A stretch of 64,000 nt of DNA, taken from contig JALNWE010000006.1 of assembly GCA_023231065.1 (NCBI GenBank), forward strand, positions 15,522 through 79,521, written 5' to 3'. The stretch's first letter is position 1; each line of letters begins with the position of its first letter. Below, piece after piece: positions 8,788-17,408 of this stretch. The notes below the pieces were generated by a model that saw only the letters and a program-made list of their open reading frames with translations, made no database searches and was not told the DNA's origin. Position numbers and translations under genes: made by a program. This DNA comes from Bacteroidales bacterium (GTDB lineage: Bacteria > Bacteroidota > Bacteroidia > Bacteroidales > FEN-979).

Positions 8788-8904
8788 TTAACCTTGTCTT
8801 TGTTTGAATTTAGGGTTCTTCTTATTGATAACATATAATTTCCCCTTTCTGCGAACGATTTTACAATCTACAGACCTTTTTTTGATGGATGCTCTTACTT
8901 TCAT
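8788..8904 (-). CDS. rpmJ: 50S ribosomal protein L36, cysteine-poor form
   Basis: 38 codons from ATG 8904 to TAA 8788. The protein begins MKVRASIKKRSVDCKIVRR and ends NPKFKQRQG, the L36 pattern. Canonical L36 binds zinc through three Cys and one His. Here position 11 is Ser, 27 is Asn and 33 is Phe, with only Cys14 kept, so it cannot form the zinc ribbon. It sits between infA and rpsM, its normal place. L36 is small but structurally important in 23S domains II and V. Confidence 0.95.
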   Translation of the reverse strand: MKVRASIKKRSVDCKIVRRKGKLYVINKKNPKFKQRQG

Positions 8905-8922
8905 GTTACGTTTACTTTAGTT

Positions 8923-9141
8923 CTATTGATATCTGAACGTAATTCTACCTTTTGTCAAATCATAAGGTGACATTTCGATCCTGACTTTATCTCCGGGCAA
9001 AATTTTAATATAATGCATTCGCATCTTACCGGAAATGTGTGCCGTGATCACGTGCCCGTTTTCTAATTCCACGCGGAACATGGCATTACCCAGGGATTCG
9101 ATAACAGTGCCGTCTTGCTGTATTGAAGATTGTTTTGCCAT
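8923..9141 (-). CDS. infA: translation initiation factor IF-1
   Basis: 72 residues from ATG 9141 (MAKQSSIQQDGTVIESLGN), the standard size. The frame continues upstream to 9222 but that part overlaps map. It is an OB-fold with MFRVELENGHVITAHISGKMR and the IKILPGDKVRIEMSPYDL core, and it binds the 30S A site during initiation. The ATG lies one base past the map stop (9143-9145), so coupling to map is likely. Confidence 0.97.
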   Translation of the reverse strand: MAKQSSIQQDGTVIESLGNAMFRVELENGHVITAHISGKMRMHYIKILPGDKVRIEMSPYDLTKGRITFRYQ

Positions 9142-9142
9142 T

Positions 9143-9940
9143 TTATATACTTCTTGGTCCGAGTACTTCTTCAATATAACGAAAAGTGGAAAGTACATCC
9201 GCTTTATCTTTGTTGACGGCAACAGTCAACTCAAAATGTGCCGAAGGTTTCCTGTCAGCCGTACGGATCGTCCACCCGTCATGCGATTGAACAACTGATT
9301 TTGTACCCAAATTGATCATAGGTTCAATACAAAATGTCATTCCTGAGGTAAGTTTTATTCCGGAACCTCTCTTCCCATAATTCGGAATATCTGGTTTTTC
9401 GTGCAATTCCTTACCTATACCATGTCCAACAAGCTCTCTAACTACCGAATAACCAAACGATTCCACATAATTCTGTACGGCAGCGCCAATATCGCCAACA
9501 CGTTTTCCGGAAACAGCCAGATCAATAGCCAGGAAAAGTGATTCTTTGGTTCGTTTCAGTAAATTTAGAACCTCAGTATCTACTTCACCAACAGGAAAAG
9601 TGTATGCCGAATCGCCGTTATAGCCATTTTTCTGGCATCCGCAGTCGATCGAAACTATATCACCATTTTTAAGAACTCTTTCACCCGGAAATCCATGTAC
9701 TACTTCTTCGTTCGTCGAGATACACAGGGTAGCCGGGAACCCTCTGTACCCTTTAAATCCGGGCACTGCACCTTCCGACCGGATAAAATCTTCAGCTATT
9801 TTGTCAAGTGTTATCGTTTTAACACCAGGTTGAATATATTTTGCAACTTCAGCAATGGTCTTACTTACGATAGTCCCATTTTCCCTCAGTAATTCAATTT
9901 CTTCTGCTGATTTTTCTAAAACTTGTTGTTTACTAAACAT
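9143..9940 (-). CDS. map: methionine aminopeptidase, type I
   Basis: 265 residues. Removes the N-terminal Met from nascent proteins using two divalent metals. Metal ligands are visible in the order Asp (SIDCGCQKNGYNGDSAYTF, two Asp), His (ELVGHGIGKELHE), Glu (MTFCIEPMI) and Glu (SAHFELTVAV). No N-terminal zinc-finger extension. Located directly after secY with 3 bp between; adk, which sits between secY and map in many bacteria, is absent here. Confidence 0.97.
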   Translation of the reverse strand: MFSKQQVLEKSAEEIELLRENGTIVSKTIAEVAKYIQPGVKTITLDKIAEDFIRSEGAVPGFKGYRGFPATLCISTNEEVVHGFPGERVLKNGDIVSIDCGCQKNGYNGDSAYTFPVGEVDTEVLNLLKRTKESLFLAIDLAVSGKRVGDIGAAVQNYVESFGYSVVRELVGHGIGKELHEKPDIPNYGKRGSGIKLTSGMTFCIEPMINLGTKSVVQSHDGWTIRTADRKPSAHFELTVAVNKDKADVLSTFRYIEEVLGPRSI

Positions 9941-9943
9941 ACA

Positions 9944-11311
9944 TTATCCTGTTACTGCATAGGAAGAACGACCCTTGATTCTTCCTGATTTTGTCAGTCC
10001 GTCATAATGGCGCATTAATAAATGACTTTCGATCTGTTGAAGGGTATCCAGCACAACGCCTACTAAAATCAACAATGAAGTTCCACCATAAAACTGGGCG
10101 AACTGAGAGGTGATTCCGACCAATCGCACGAAAGCAGGCATGATAGCAACAAAACCAAGAAAAATAGAACCGGGAAAAGTAATGCGCGACATTACATCGT
10201 CAATAAATTCAGCCGTTTTTTTACCGGGTTTTACGCCGGGTATAAATCCACCATTTTTCTTCATATCTTCAGCCATCTGGTTGGGATTAACCGTGATAGC
10301 AGTATAGAAATAGGTGAAGAAAATGATCAGTATGAAAAATACAAAATTATACCAGAACCCATTGATATCAGTAAACACCCTGGCAAAACCCGTCAAAGTC
10401 TCATTGCTTGCAAAACCAGCAATCGTTAACGGCAGGAACATAATTGCCTGGGCAAAGATAATAGGCATTACACCAGCAGCATTTACTTTCAACGGAATGT
10501 ACTGACGAACTCCACCGTATTGCTTATTTCCTACAATGCGTTTTGCATATTGTACAGGGATTTTCCTTGTGCCCTGGACCAGCAAAATGGTCATCAGAAT
10601 AACGAGAACAAGGAATGCAATTTCTACGACAAAGAATACAAGGCCACCACCTTTTTGTTCCATTCTGGAAACCAGTTCGCCAAATAATGCGAAGGGTAAG
10701 CGGGCGATGATTCCGATCATGATGATCAGGGAAATACCATTCCCAATCCCTTTGTCCGTTATTCTCTCCCCTAACCACATGACGAACATGGAACCAGCGG
10801 TCAGAATAACAATGGAGGATATTCCAAAAAATGAAAATACCGAATGGTGTGTTATATTAGGATTAAAGGGAGAGATCGCTTCGGGGGGCAATTGTGAAGC
10901 CAGGTTGGCGATGTAAGCGGGTGATTGGAAAATCAAAATGACAACAGTAAGATACCGTGTCATCTGGTTAATCTTCTTACGCCCGCTTTCACCTTCTTTC
11001 TGCAATTTCTGGAAATAAGGGATAGCCATCCCGAGCAACTGCATCACGATCGAAGCAGAGATGTAAGGCATAATCCCAAGAGCAAAAATAGAAGCATTTG
11101 AAAAAGCCCCACCTGAAAACATATTGAGTAGTCCCAGTAACCCCGACTGTGTCTGGTTCTGAAGGGTTGCCAGCATTCCAGGGTCAACTCCAGGAAGAAC
11201 CACGTATGATCCCAGCCGGTATATCATGACGATTCCGATAGTATATAGGATCCGCTTGCGAAGGTCTTCGATCTTCCAGATGTTCCGTAAGGTTTGGATC
11301 AGTTTTTTCAT
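9944..11311 (-). CDS. secY: protein translocase subunit SecY
   Basis: 455 residues, about ten membrane helices, the channel of the Sec translocon. Starts MKKLIQTLRNIWKIEDLRKR, and contains the plug-region PGVDPGMLA, GIMPYISASIVMQLL in TM2, the ISLIIMIGII segment, and cytoplasmic loops with RKIPVQYAKR and PGKKTAEFIDDV. Ends with a basic SGRIKGR segment. In the spc operon between rplO and map; it would act with SecDF encoded at 42.1 kb. Confidence 0.98.
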   Translation of the reverse strand: MKKLIQTLRNIWKIEDLRKRILYTIGIVMIYRLGSYVVLPGVDPGMLATLQNQTQSGLLGLLNMFSGGAFSNASIFALGIMPYISASIVMQLLGMAIPYFQKLQKEGESGRKKINQMTRYLTVVILIFQSPAYIANLASQLPPEAISPFNPNITHHSVFSFFGISSIVILTAGSMFVMWLGERITDKGIGNGISLIIMIGIIARLPFALFGELVSRMEQKGGGLVFFVVEIAFLVLVILMTILLVQGTRKIPVQYAKRIVGNKQYGGVRQYIPLKVNAAGVMPIIFAQAIMFLPLTIAGFASNETLTGFARVFTDINGFWYNFVFFILIIFFTYFYTAITVNPNQMAEDMKKNGGFIPGVKPGKKTAEFIDDVMSRITFPGSIFLGFVAIMPAFVRLVGITSQFAQFYGGTSLLILVGVVLDTLQQIESHLLMRHYDGLTKSGRIKGRSSYAVTG

Positions 11312-11321
11312 TCAACCGAGT

Positions 11322-11768
11322 TTAAATTGTGTTAGCGATTCCACCTAATTCTTCAATTGCTTTCTTTGCAGAAGCAGAAAAACCATGAGCGGTAATTTCA
11401 AGTTTTGTCTTCAGTTCTCCCCTTCCCAGAATCTTGATCCTGTCATTTTTTGATACATAACCGCTTTCAATCAAAATTTCCGGGTTGATAACGGTGAGAT
11501 TCTTCTTCTCAGATATCTGTTGTAGTACATCCAGGTTGATATCTTTATATTCAACACGGTTAAAGTTCTTAAAGCCAAACTTCGGAACCCTGCGTACCAA
11601 TGGCATCTGACCTCCCTCATATCCCAATTTCTTGGAATATCCTGAGCGTGACTGTGCGCCTTTGTTACCGCGGGTTGATGTTCCACCATGACCTGAACCC
11701 TGTCCCCTGCCAATACGTTTTACCTTTTTCGTTGAACCTTTTGCAGGTTTTAGATTGCTTAAATCCAT
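11322..11768 (-). CDS. rplO: 50S ribosomal protein L15
   Basis: 148 residues. MDLSNLKPAKGSTKKVKRIGRG, then a Gly-rich GSGHGGTSTRGNKGAQSRSG segment, typical of the extended N-terminal arm of L15 that threads into 23S rRNA. Precedes secY by 10 bp. Confidence 0.98.
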   Translation of the reverse strand: MDLSNLKPAKGSTKKVKRIGRGQGSGHGGTSTRGNKGAQSRSGYSKKLGYEGGQMPLVRRVPKFGFKNFNRVEYKDINLDVLQQISEKKNLTVINPEILIESGYVSKNDRIKILGRGELKTKLEITAHGFSASAKKAIEELGGIANTI

Positions 11769-11789
11769 TTCAGTATCGTTTATCTTTTG

Positions 11790-11972
11790 TTAGACTTCTT
11801 CTTCCACTTCTACCAGGTGGATCACTTTGTGAACCATTCCCAGGATCTGGGGAGTTGCTTCATGTTCAACCGTCTGACGGATCTTCCTGAGGCCCAAAGC
11901 CTGGAGGGTACGTTTCTGGCGCAACGGTCTTCCGATGCCACTGCGAATTTGTGTTACTCTGATCTTTTTCAT
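11790..11972 (-). CDS. rpmD: 50S ribosomal protein L30
   Basis: 60 residues. MKKIRVTQIRSGIGRPLRQKRTL followed by LGLRKIRQTVEHEATPQILGM and VIHLVEVEEE, the small ferredoxin-like L30 fold. Between rpsE and rplO, as expected. Confidence 0.97.
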   Translation of the reverse strand: MKKIRVTQIRSGIGRPLRQKRTLQALGLRKIRQTVEHEATPQILGMVHKVIHLVEVEEEV

Positions 11973-12000
11973 TGCTTTAAACAGCCTTTAAAGTGTGAAT

Positions 12001-12519
12001 TTAGCCATTGAATACCTGATTGAGCTCAATCCCTCTGAGTTGTGCAATCGTATAAGGATCCCTTAATTTAATAAGAGCATTGATCGTAGCCTTTACAACA
12101 CTGTGTGGATTGGATGAGCCTTTTGATTTGGCAAGTACATTCTTCACCCCAACACTTTCAAGTACGGCACGCATGGCCCCGCCAGCGATAACTCCGGTTC
12201 CTGGAGCTGCCGGTTTAAGATATACCAATGCCCCACTGTACTTTCCAAGCTGATCATGAGGGATCGTCCCCTTAAGAATTGGAACCTTGATCAGGTTCTT
12301 CTTTGCATCATCGATTCCCTTGGCAATCGCTGCGGTGACTTCTTTGGCTTTTCCCAGACCATATCCCACAACACCATTTTCATTCCCAACCACGACGATG
12401 GCAGAAAAACTGAAGGTACGGCCCCCTTTGGTCACTTTGGTTACGCGTTGAATGCTGACCAAACGATCCTTGAATTCGATTTCACTCGATTTAACTCTTT
12501 TTACATTAACGTTTGTCAT
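12001..12519 (-). CDS. rpsE: 30S ribosomal protein S5
   Basis: 172 residues. The double-stranded-RNA-binding N-terminal half shows LVSIQRVTKVTKGGRTFSFS and the GNENGVVGYGLGKAKEV segment; the C-terminal half shows APGTGVIAGGAMRAVLESVG. S5 lies near the mRNA entry site and influences fidelity. Gap of 6 bp to rplR. Confidence 0.98.
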   Translation of the reverse strand: MTNVNVKRVKSSEIEFKDRLVSIQRVTKVTKGGRTFSFSAIVVVGNENGVVGYGLGKAKEVTAAIAKGIDDAKKNLIKVPILKGTIPHDQLGKYSGALVYLKPAAPGTGVIAGGAMRAVLESVGVKNVLAKSKGSSNPHSVVKATINALIKLRDPYTIAQLRGIELNQVFNG

Positions 12520-12525
12520 ATCTTC

Positions 12526-12888
12526 CTAGAATTTTAGGCCACCTTCCCTGGCTGCATCAGCCAAAGATTTTACCCTGCCATGATATAAATAACCATTACG
12601 ATCAAACACAACATTGTTGATCCCAGCCTGCAACGCTTTTTCAGCAATGTGTTTCCCGACCATTTTTGCCATCTCGGTTTTAGTCCCTTTCTGGCCATCC
12701 ATGCCCTTTTCCATTGACGAAGCTGCAACCAGGGTTTTTCCGGCCATATCGTCAATCAGTTGCACATAGATCGCTTTGTTGCTGCGAAATACCGTCATGC
12801 GAGGCCTGTCAGGAGTCCCTTGTACGATTTTACGTATCCTTTTCTTGATCCTGAACCTGCGAAATTCTTTTCTACTTTTGATTGCCAT
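12526..12888 (-). CDS. rplR: 50S ribosomal protein L18
   Basis: 120 residues, a 5S rRNA-binding protein. TPDRPRMTVFRSNKAIYVQL, DDMAGKTLVAASS and the C-terminal FDRNGYLYHGRVKSLADAAR are diagnostic. It follows rplF after an 84-bp gap in which I see no gene. Confidence 0.98.
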   Translation of the reverse strand: MAIKSRKEFRRFRIKKRIRKIVQGTPDRPRMTVFRSNKAIYVQLIDDMAGKTLVAASSMEKGMDGQKGTKTEMAKMVGKHIAEKALQAGINNVVFDRNGYLYHGRVKSLADAAREGGLKF

Positions 12889-12972
12889 TTTCTATTGATT
12901 TTTCTTGTTTCGACGATCTGGCAGACCGCCATCTTTATCTCTTTGCAACGGTCTTTTAAGTCGCCATTGCTA

Positions 12973-13530
12973 TTATTGTCCTGCAGCCGATTTCCCTGCT
13001 TTTTTCTTGATCTCTTCACCCTGGAACCGAATACCTTTACCCTTGTAAGGTTCAGGGCGTCTAAATGATCTGATTTTTGCAGCAACCTGGCCGAGAAGCT
13101 GTTTATCAACAGACTTCAGGATGATGGTATTATTTTTCCCTTTATCGGCAGTTGTCTTAACCTGGACCGTACTTGGAAGTTCCATCAGGATATTGTGCGA
13201 ATAGCCCAATGAAAGTTCGAGCAGTTGCCCATTACCTGACGCTTTGTATCCAACCCCCACCAATTCCTGAACCAGGGTAAAACCTTCAGAAACGCCCTTT
13301 ACCATATTGTTCAACAAGGAACGGTACAGGCCATGTTTTGCACGGTCATCGCGTTCATCAGAATGACGTTCGACGTGGATAAGATTGTTTTCCACCTTGA
13401 TGGTTATTTTGGGATCAATCTGTTGTTCCAACTGACCAAGTTTACCCTTAACTGTAACCAGATTTTTATCGGAGACAGTTACCTGCACGCCATCGGGCAA
13501 TGTGATCGGTAGTTTTCCTATTCTTGACAT
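12973..13530 (-). CDS. rplF: 50S ribosomal protein L6
   Basis: 185 residues. MSRIGKLPITLPDGVQVTVS and the C-terminal RRPEPYKGKGIRFQGEEIKK mark L6, which supports the factor-binding site of the large subunit. Two tandem L6 domains are apparent. 16 bp after rpsH. Confidence 0.98.
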   Translation of the reverse strand: MSRIGKLPITLPDGVQVTVSDKNLVTVKGKLGQLEQQIDPKITIKVENNLIHVERHSDERDDRAKHGLYRSLLNNMVKGVSEGFTLVQELVGVGYKASGNGQLLELSLGYSHNILMELPSTVQVKTTADKGKNNTIILKSVDKQLLGQVAAKIRSFRRPEPYKGKGIRFQGEEIKKKAGKSAAGQ

Positions 13531-13546
13531 GTTTGAAATCTCCTAA

Positions 13547-13945
13547 TTAACTGATATAACATAAAACCTCGCCACCAACTTTCTTTACTTTGGCTTCTTT
13601 GTCGGTCATTAATCCCTGTGAAGTCGAAAGGATGGCAATGCCAAGTCCATTTAAAACCCTGGGCAAATGATCTGTATCAACATACTTTCTGAGACCGGGT
13701 TTGGAAACCCTGATAAGGTTACTGATGGCCGAAAGTTTTGATACAGGGTGGTACTTCAGGGCAATCTTGATCATACCCGGGCGGGGCTCAATCTCCACTT
13801 TATAATTGAGAATATATCCTTTTTCAAAGAGGATCTTTGTTATATCTTCCTTGATCTTGGATTTCGGAATTTCAACAACCCGGTGGTTGGCCATTACGGC
13901 GTTCCTTATTCGTGTCAAATAATCTGCAATGGGGTCCGTAACCAT
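13547..13945 (-). CDS. rpsH: 30S ribosomal protein S8
   Basis: 132 residues from ATG 13945 (MVTDPIADYLTRIRNAVMAN), the family start; the frame extends to 14101 only by overlapping rpsN. The C-terminus VLNGLGIAILSTSQGLMTDKEA binds 16S helix 21. In enteric bacteria S8 represses the spc operon by binding a site in the rplE region; I did not identify such a site. Confidence 0.97.
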   Translation of the reverse strand: MVTDPIADYLTRIRNAVMANHRVVEIPKSKIKEDITKILFEKGYILNYKVEIEPRPGMIKIALKYHPVSKLSAISNLIRVSKPGLRKYVDTDHLPRVLNGLGIAILSTSQGLMTDKEAKVKKVGGEVLCYIS

Positions 13946-13983
13946 TATTCTTCTTTTTTTATTGATTAATTTTTCTATATATT

Positions 13984-14253
13984 TTACCAGCTTGCTTTTT
14001 TTACGCCCGGGATCAGTCCTTTGTTGGCCATTTCCCTGAAATTGATACGGGATATTCCAAAAAGACGCATATATCCTTTCGGACGGCCTGTCAGTTTGCA
14101 ACGGTTGTGTAACCGCACCGGGGAAGCATTTTTCGGAAGTTTTTGTAAGGCGATATAATCACCTGCTTCTTTGAGCGCTTTACGCCTGGAGGCATACTTC
14201 TCGACCATCTCTGTGCGCTTTTGTTCTCTGGCTTTTATGGATTCTTTTGCCAT
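13984..14253 (-). CDS. rpsN: 30S ribosomal protein S14, long zinc-free form
   Basis: 89 residues. MAKESIKAREQKRTEMVEKYA at the start and RCKLTGRPKGYMRLFGISRI near the end. This is the longer form without the two CxxC zinc pairs; only one Cys remains. 38 bp before rpsH. Confidence 0.97.
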   Translation of the reverse strand: MAKESIKAREQKRTEMVEKYASRRKALKEAGDYIALQKLPKNASPVRLHNRCKLTGRPKGYMRLFGISRINFREMANKGLIPGVKKASW

Positions 14254-14257
14254 ATAT

Positions 14258-14809
14258 TTACTTGGTTTTAAATGGGATTCCGAATTCCTTTAACAGGGCA
14301 TGAGCCTCACGGTCATTCCGGGCGGAGGTCACGAAAGTAATATCCACTCCGTTCATCCGCGTTACTTTGTCAATATCAATTTCAGGGAAGATGATCTGTT
14401 CTGAAATACCGAGAGTATAATTCCCGCGACCATCAAAACCTTTATCATTTACGCCCCGGAAATCACGTACCCGTGGAAGGGCAACAGAGATCAGCCGATC
14501 AAGAAAATCAAACATACGTTCGTCACGTAAAGTCACCCGTACACCGATTGGATTTCCTTTCCTCAACTTGAAATTAGAAATGTCTTTTCGTGATTTGGTA
14601 GATACTGCTTTCTGACCTGTGATCATCGTCATTTCGGTAATACCGTTTTCAATGAACTTACGGTCGGTATTGGCAATACCCAACCCCTGGTTCAGGCAAA
14701 TCTTGTTGATACGCGGAACCTGCATAGGGCTTTTGTAGCTGAATTGCTGCATTAACGCAGGAACAATCTCTTTCAGATATTTCTCTTTTAATCTTGGTGT
14801 ATAAGCCAT
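14258..14809 (-). CDS. rplE: 50S ribosomal protein L5
   Basis: 183 residues, a 5S rRNA-binding protein of the central protuberance. VPRINKICLNQGLGIA, KLRKGNPIGVRVTLRDERM and the ending ITFVTSARNDREAHALLKEFG are diagnostic. Its ATG overlaps the rplX stop as TAATG, so translation is probably coupled. Confidence 0.98.
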   Translation of the reverse strand: MAYTPRLKEKYLKEIVPALMQQFSYKSPMQVPRINKICLNQGLGIANTDRKFIENGITEMTMITGQKAVSTKSRKDISNFKLRKGNPIGVRVTLRDERMFDFLDRLISVALPRVRDFRGVNDKGFDGRGNYTLGISEQIIFPEIDIDKVTRMNGVDITFVTSARNDREAHALLKEFGIPFKTK

Positions 14810-15132
14810 TACTTTATAACCTCCCCTGATTTTTTAGAATAACGAACCAATTTTTCCGTTTTCGGATCCAGTCTTCTACCGATTCTTGTCGGTTTCCCCG
14901 AATTGTCAACCAGTTTCAGGTTGGAAATATGGACCGGCGCCTCCTTTTTGATGATACCGCCCTGAGGACTTTTAGCATTGGGTTTAGTATGCTTCGAAAC
15001 CATATTAACTCCTTCAACGATGGCCTTATATTTATCGGCATCGATGCGCAACACTTTACCCTGCTGGCCCCTTGAATCACCGGCGATGATCATCACCGTG
15101 TCGCCTTTTCTGATATTTAATTTCTTTTGCAT
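14809..15132 (-). CDS. rplX: 50S ribosomal protein L24
   Basis: 107 residues from ATG 15132 (MQKKLNIRKGDTVMIIAGD); an in-frame ATG at 15138 would add two residues. KOW domain at the N-terminus (GDSRGQQGKVLRID) and TKPNAKSPQGGIIKKEAPVH in the centre. It nucleates 50S assembly. Ends overlapping rplE by one base. Confidence 0.97.
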   Translation of the reverse strand: MQKKLNIRKGDTVMIIAGDSRGQQGKVLRIDADKYKAIVEGVNMVSKHTKPNAKSPQGGIIKKEAPVHISNLKLVDNSGKPTRIGRRLDPKTEKLVRYSKKSGEVIK

Positions 15133-15149
15133 GGTCATATAGTATATGC

Positions 15150-15518
15150 TTAAAGCACTTCAGGTGCTAAAGAAACGATTTTCATAAATTGTTTTTCACG
15201 TAATTCCCTGGCAACCGGGCCAAAAATACGCGTCCCGATCATTTCACCGGCAGTGCTAAGCAGCACAACGGCGTTGTCATCGAAACGGATGTAGGAACCA
15301 TCATTGCGACGGATCTCTTTTTTTGTCCTTACCACCACCGCAGAAGAAACAGTCCCTTTTTTGATGTTTCCTGAAGGAATTGCATTTTTCACCGTGACGA
15401 TAATACGGTCGCCCACACGGGCATAACGTTTACGCGTTCCACCAAGGACCTTGATACAAAGCACTTCCTTGGCACCGCTGTTATCTGCTACTGTTAATCT
15501 TGACTCTTGTTGTATCAT
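15150..15518 (-). CDS. rplN: 50S ribosomal protein L14
   Basis: 122 residues. MIQQESRLTVADNSGAKEVLCI and GGTRKRYARVGDRIIVTVK, plus the C-terminal GTRIFGPVARELRE, are classic L14 signatures. It forms intersubunit bridge B8. Only 2 bp from rpsQ. Confidence 0.98.
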   Translation of the reverse strand: MIQQESRLTVADNSGAKEVLCIKVLGGTRKRYARVGDRIIVTVKNAIPSGNIKKGTVSSAVVVRTKKEIRRNDGSYIRFDDNAVVLLSTAGEMIGTRIFGPVARELREKQFMKIVSLAPEVL

Positions 15519-15520
15519 GG

Positions 15521-15778
15521 CTATTTAACCTTTTCAATGATTTCGACAAGTCTCCAACATTTATTTTTACTGAGTGGCCGGGTTTCGGCAATCCGAACTT
15601 TATCTCCCTCGCTGCATTCATTTTTTTCATCGTGTGCCATAAAGCGGGAAGACTTTTTTACAAACTTTCCATACTTCGGATGCTTTACTTTTCTTTCGAC
15701 TTCAACCACGACAGATTTCTCCATCTTATTGCTGACTACAATGCCGGTTTTTTCTTTTCTTAAGTTTCTCGTTTCCAT
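15521..15778 (-). CDS. rpsQ: 30S ribosomal protein S17
   Basis: 85 residues from ATG 15778 (METRNLRKEKTGIVVSNKM). An upstream in-frame start at 15805 is less likely by family length. OB-fold protein with HPKYGKFVKKSSRFMAHDE and GDKVRIAETRPLSKNKCWRL. Located between rpmC and rplN. Confidence 0.97.
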   Translation of the reverse strand: METRNLRKEKTGIVVSNKMEKSVVVEVERKVKHPKYGKFVKKSSRFMAHDEKNECSEGDKVRIAETRPLSKNKCWRLVEIIEKVK

Positions 15779-15820
15779 ATTGTATCTTTTGTTGAGACAA
15801 GGCATACTTTGTCCCTTCTA

Positions 15821-16042
15821 TCATTTTTTCCCAACTTTAATGATTGGTTCACCGTTGAGGACACGGTAACGCAATTCAGTTTGAAGGCGGGCAATGGTTC
15901 TGCGGTAAGCCGTTATTTTATTTGGATTTTCAAGCGGAGAAACAGCATGGTTCAACTTTAGTTTTGTCAACTGCCGTTTTTCTTCATCCAGTCTTTCCCG
16001 GATTTCACTTGTGGTTAATTCTTTGATAACTTTCTGTTCCAT
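15821..16042 (-). CDS. rpmC: 50S ribosomal protein L29
   Basis: 73 residues, two-helix coiled coil at the tunnel exit. The first half carries the L29 helix ELTTSEIRERLDEEKRQLTK and the second half NPNKITAYRRTIARLQTELR. Standard position between rplP and rpsQ. Confidence 0.97.
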   Translation of the reverse strand: MEQKVIKELTTSEIRERLDEEKRQLTKLKLNHAVSPLENPNKITAYRRTIARLQTELRYRVLNGEPIIKVGKK

Positions 16043-16086
16043 ATTCTTTGTTTTGTTGGGGCAAACTGCTCATTGCCCTTCCGATA

Positions 16087-16515
16087 TTATATTGCTTCTT
16101 CTTCGTAATCTTTACGAACAACGGTCTGGGTCTGTACAGGAAGTTTTTGGGCTCCGAGACGTAGCGCCTCTTTGGCAATGATCAGGGGCACACCATCAAT
16201 TTCAAACAGGATTCGACCGGGAGTTACGCGAGCTACAAAATATTCCGGGGCTCCTTTTCCTTTACCCATACGGACTTCAGCTGGTTTTTTACTGACTGGT
16301 TTATCCGGGAATATCCTGATCCAAATCTGTCCTTCCCTTTTCATATGGCGGGTGATAGCCTGACGTGCAGCTTCTATCTGACGACCCGTTAGCCAGGCTT
16401 CTTCCAGGGTCTTAATACCAAATGAGCCAAAGGCGAGCTGGTGACCACGACCGGCATTGCCCTTCATTTTACCTTTTTGCTGTTTCCTGTATTTGGTTTT
16501 CTTTGGCTGTAACAT
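16087..16515 (-). CDS. rplP: 50S ribosomal protein L16
   Basis: 142 residues, near the A-site tRNA elbow. MLQPKKTKYRKQQKGKMKGN, GSFGIKTLEEAWLTGRQIEA and IRIFPDKPVSKKPAEVRMGK identify it, ending in the KLPVQTQTVV strand. Between rpsC and rpmC. Confidence 0.98.
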   Translation of the reverse strand: MLQPKKTKYRKQQKGKMKGNAGRGHQLAFGSFGIKTLEEAWLTGRQIEAARQAITRHMKREGQIWIRIFPDKPVSKKPAEVRMGKGKGAPEYFVARVTPGRILFEIDGVPLIIAKEALRLGAQKLPVQTQTVVRKDYEEEAI

Positions 16516-16584
16516 TATTCAAAATATTATGGTTACCTCTTTCTATGTTTTCAGTTCTGCTAATCAGTCCTGATCTTCATTATC

Positions 16585-17373
16585 TTACTTCCTTGGTCCA
16601 CGTGGTTTGCCACCATCATTCCGTGGTCCACGGTCACGGCCGCCACGGTCATGATCACGATCGCGGTCATGGTCACCTTTCGGGCCTCCGCCACGGTGCA
16701 TGGAAGGTTTCATTTTTGCAGCAGGTGCATCCGGTACAAGATCTGGCCGGCCATAAACATCACCTTTGCAAATCCAGACTTTGATACCGATACGACCATA
16801 TGTTGTATGGGCTTCAGCGGTAGCGTAATCAATGTCGGCCCTGAAAGTATGCAGGGGGATACGCCCCTCTTTGTACTGTTCACGGCGTGCCATTTCTGCA
16901 CCACCCAAACGACCCGAAATCATAATTTTAATTCCTTCTGCGCCGATTCTCATGGCGGAAGCAATGGAAGTCTTGATCGCGCGTCGATATGAAATACGTC
17001 CCTCGATCTGACTGGCCACAGTATTCGCAACAATCACCGAGTCCAGCTCCGGTCTTTTGATTTCCGAAATGTTGATCTGAATTTCTTTCTTGGTGATTTT
17101 TTTCAACTCCTCTTTGAGCTTGTCAACTTCCTGACCACCCTTACCGATAATGATCCCCGGACGGGCAGTATGGATGGTAACAGTTACAAGCTTAAGGGTA
17201 CGTTCGATCACAATTTTGGCAATACCGGCCTTTGAAAGACGGGCATTCAAATACTTACGGATTTTATCGTCCTCAACAAGCTTGGGCTCAAAATTTTTAC
17301 CGCCGAACCAGTTTGAGTCCCAGCCGCGGATGATGCCTAACCTGTTAGCAATCGGATTGGTCTTTTGTCCCAT
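16585..17373 (-). CDS. rpsC: 30S ribosomal protein S3 with His/Asp/Arg-rich tail
   Basis: 262 residues. N-terminal KH domain (HTARPGIIIGKGGQEVDKLK) and C-terminal S3 domain (RREQYKEGRIPLHTFRADID, YGRIGIKVWICKGDVYG) at the mRNA entry tunnel. After about residue 225 there is an unusual low-complexity tail of GDHDRDRDHDRGGRDRGPR type, rich in charged residues and Gly. The tail's DNA is itself repetitive. It is likely disordered and may touch mRNA or partners; that is inference. Confidence 0.97.
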   Translation of the reverse strand: MGQKTNPIANRLGIIRGWDSNWFGGKNFEPKLVEDDKIRKYLNARLSKAGIAKIVIERTLKLVTVTIHTARPGIIIGKGGQEVDKLKEELKKITKKEIQINISEIKRPELDSVIVANTVASQIEGRISYRRAIKTSIASAMRIGAEGIKIMISGRLGGAEMARREQYKEGRIPLHTFRADIDYATAEAHTTYGRIGIKVWICKGDVYGRPDLVPDAPAAKMKPSMHRGGGPKGDHDRDRDHDRGGRDRGPRNDGGKPRGPRK

Positions 17374-17408
17374 TAAAACTTACTTTTAATTTTCTTGAAT
17401 GATATTTG

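Noticed and set aside
12795..13109. minus-strand ORF overlapping rplF
   Set aside because: It overlaps the end of the real rplF gene in another frame and resembles no protein.
16625..16685. short repeats resembling a CRISPR or tandem array
   Set aside because: They encode the low-complexity charged tail of S3 in frame; no repeat-spacer pattern.
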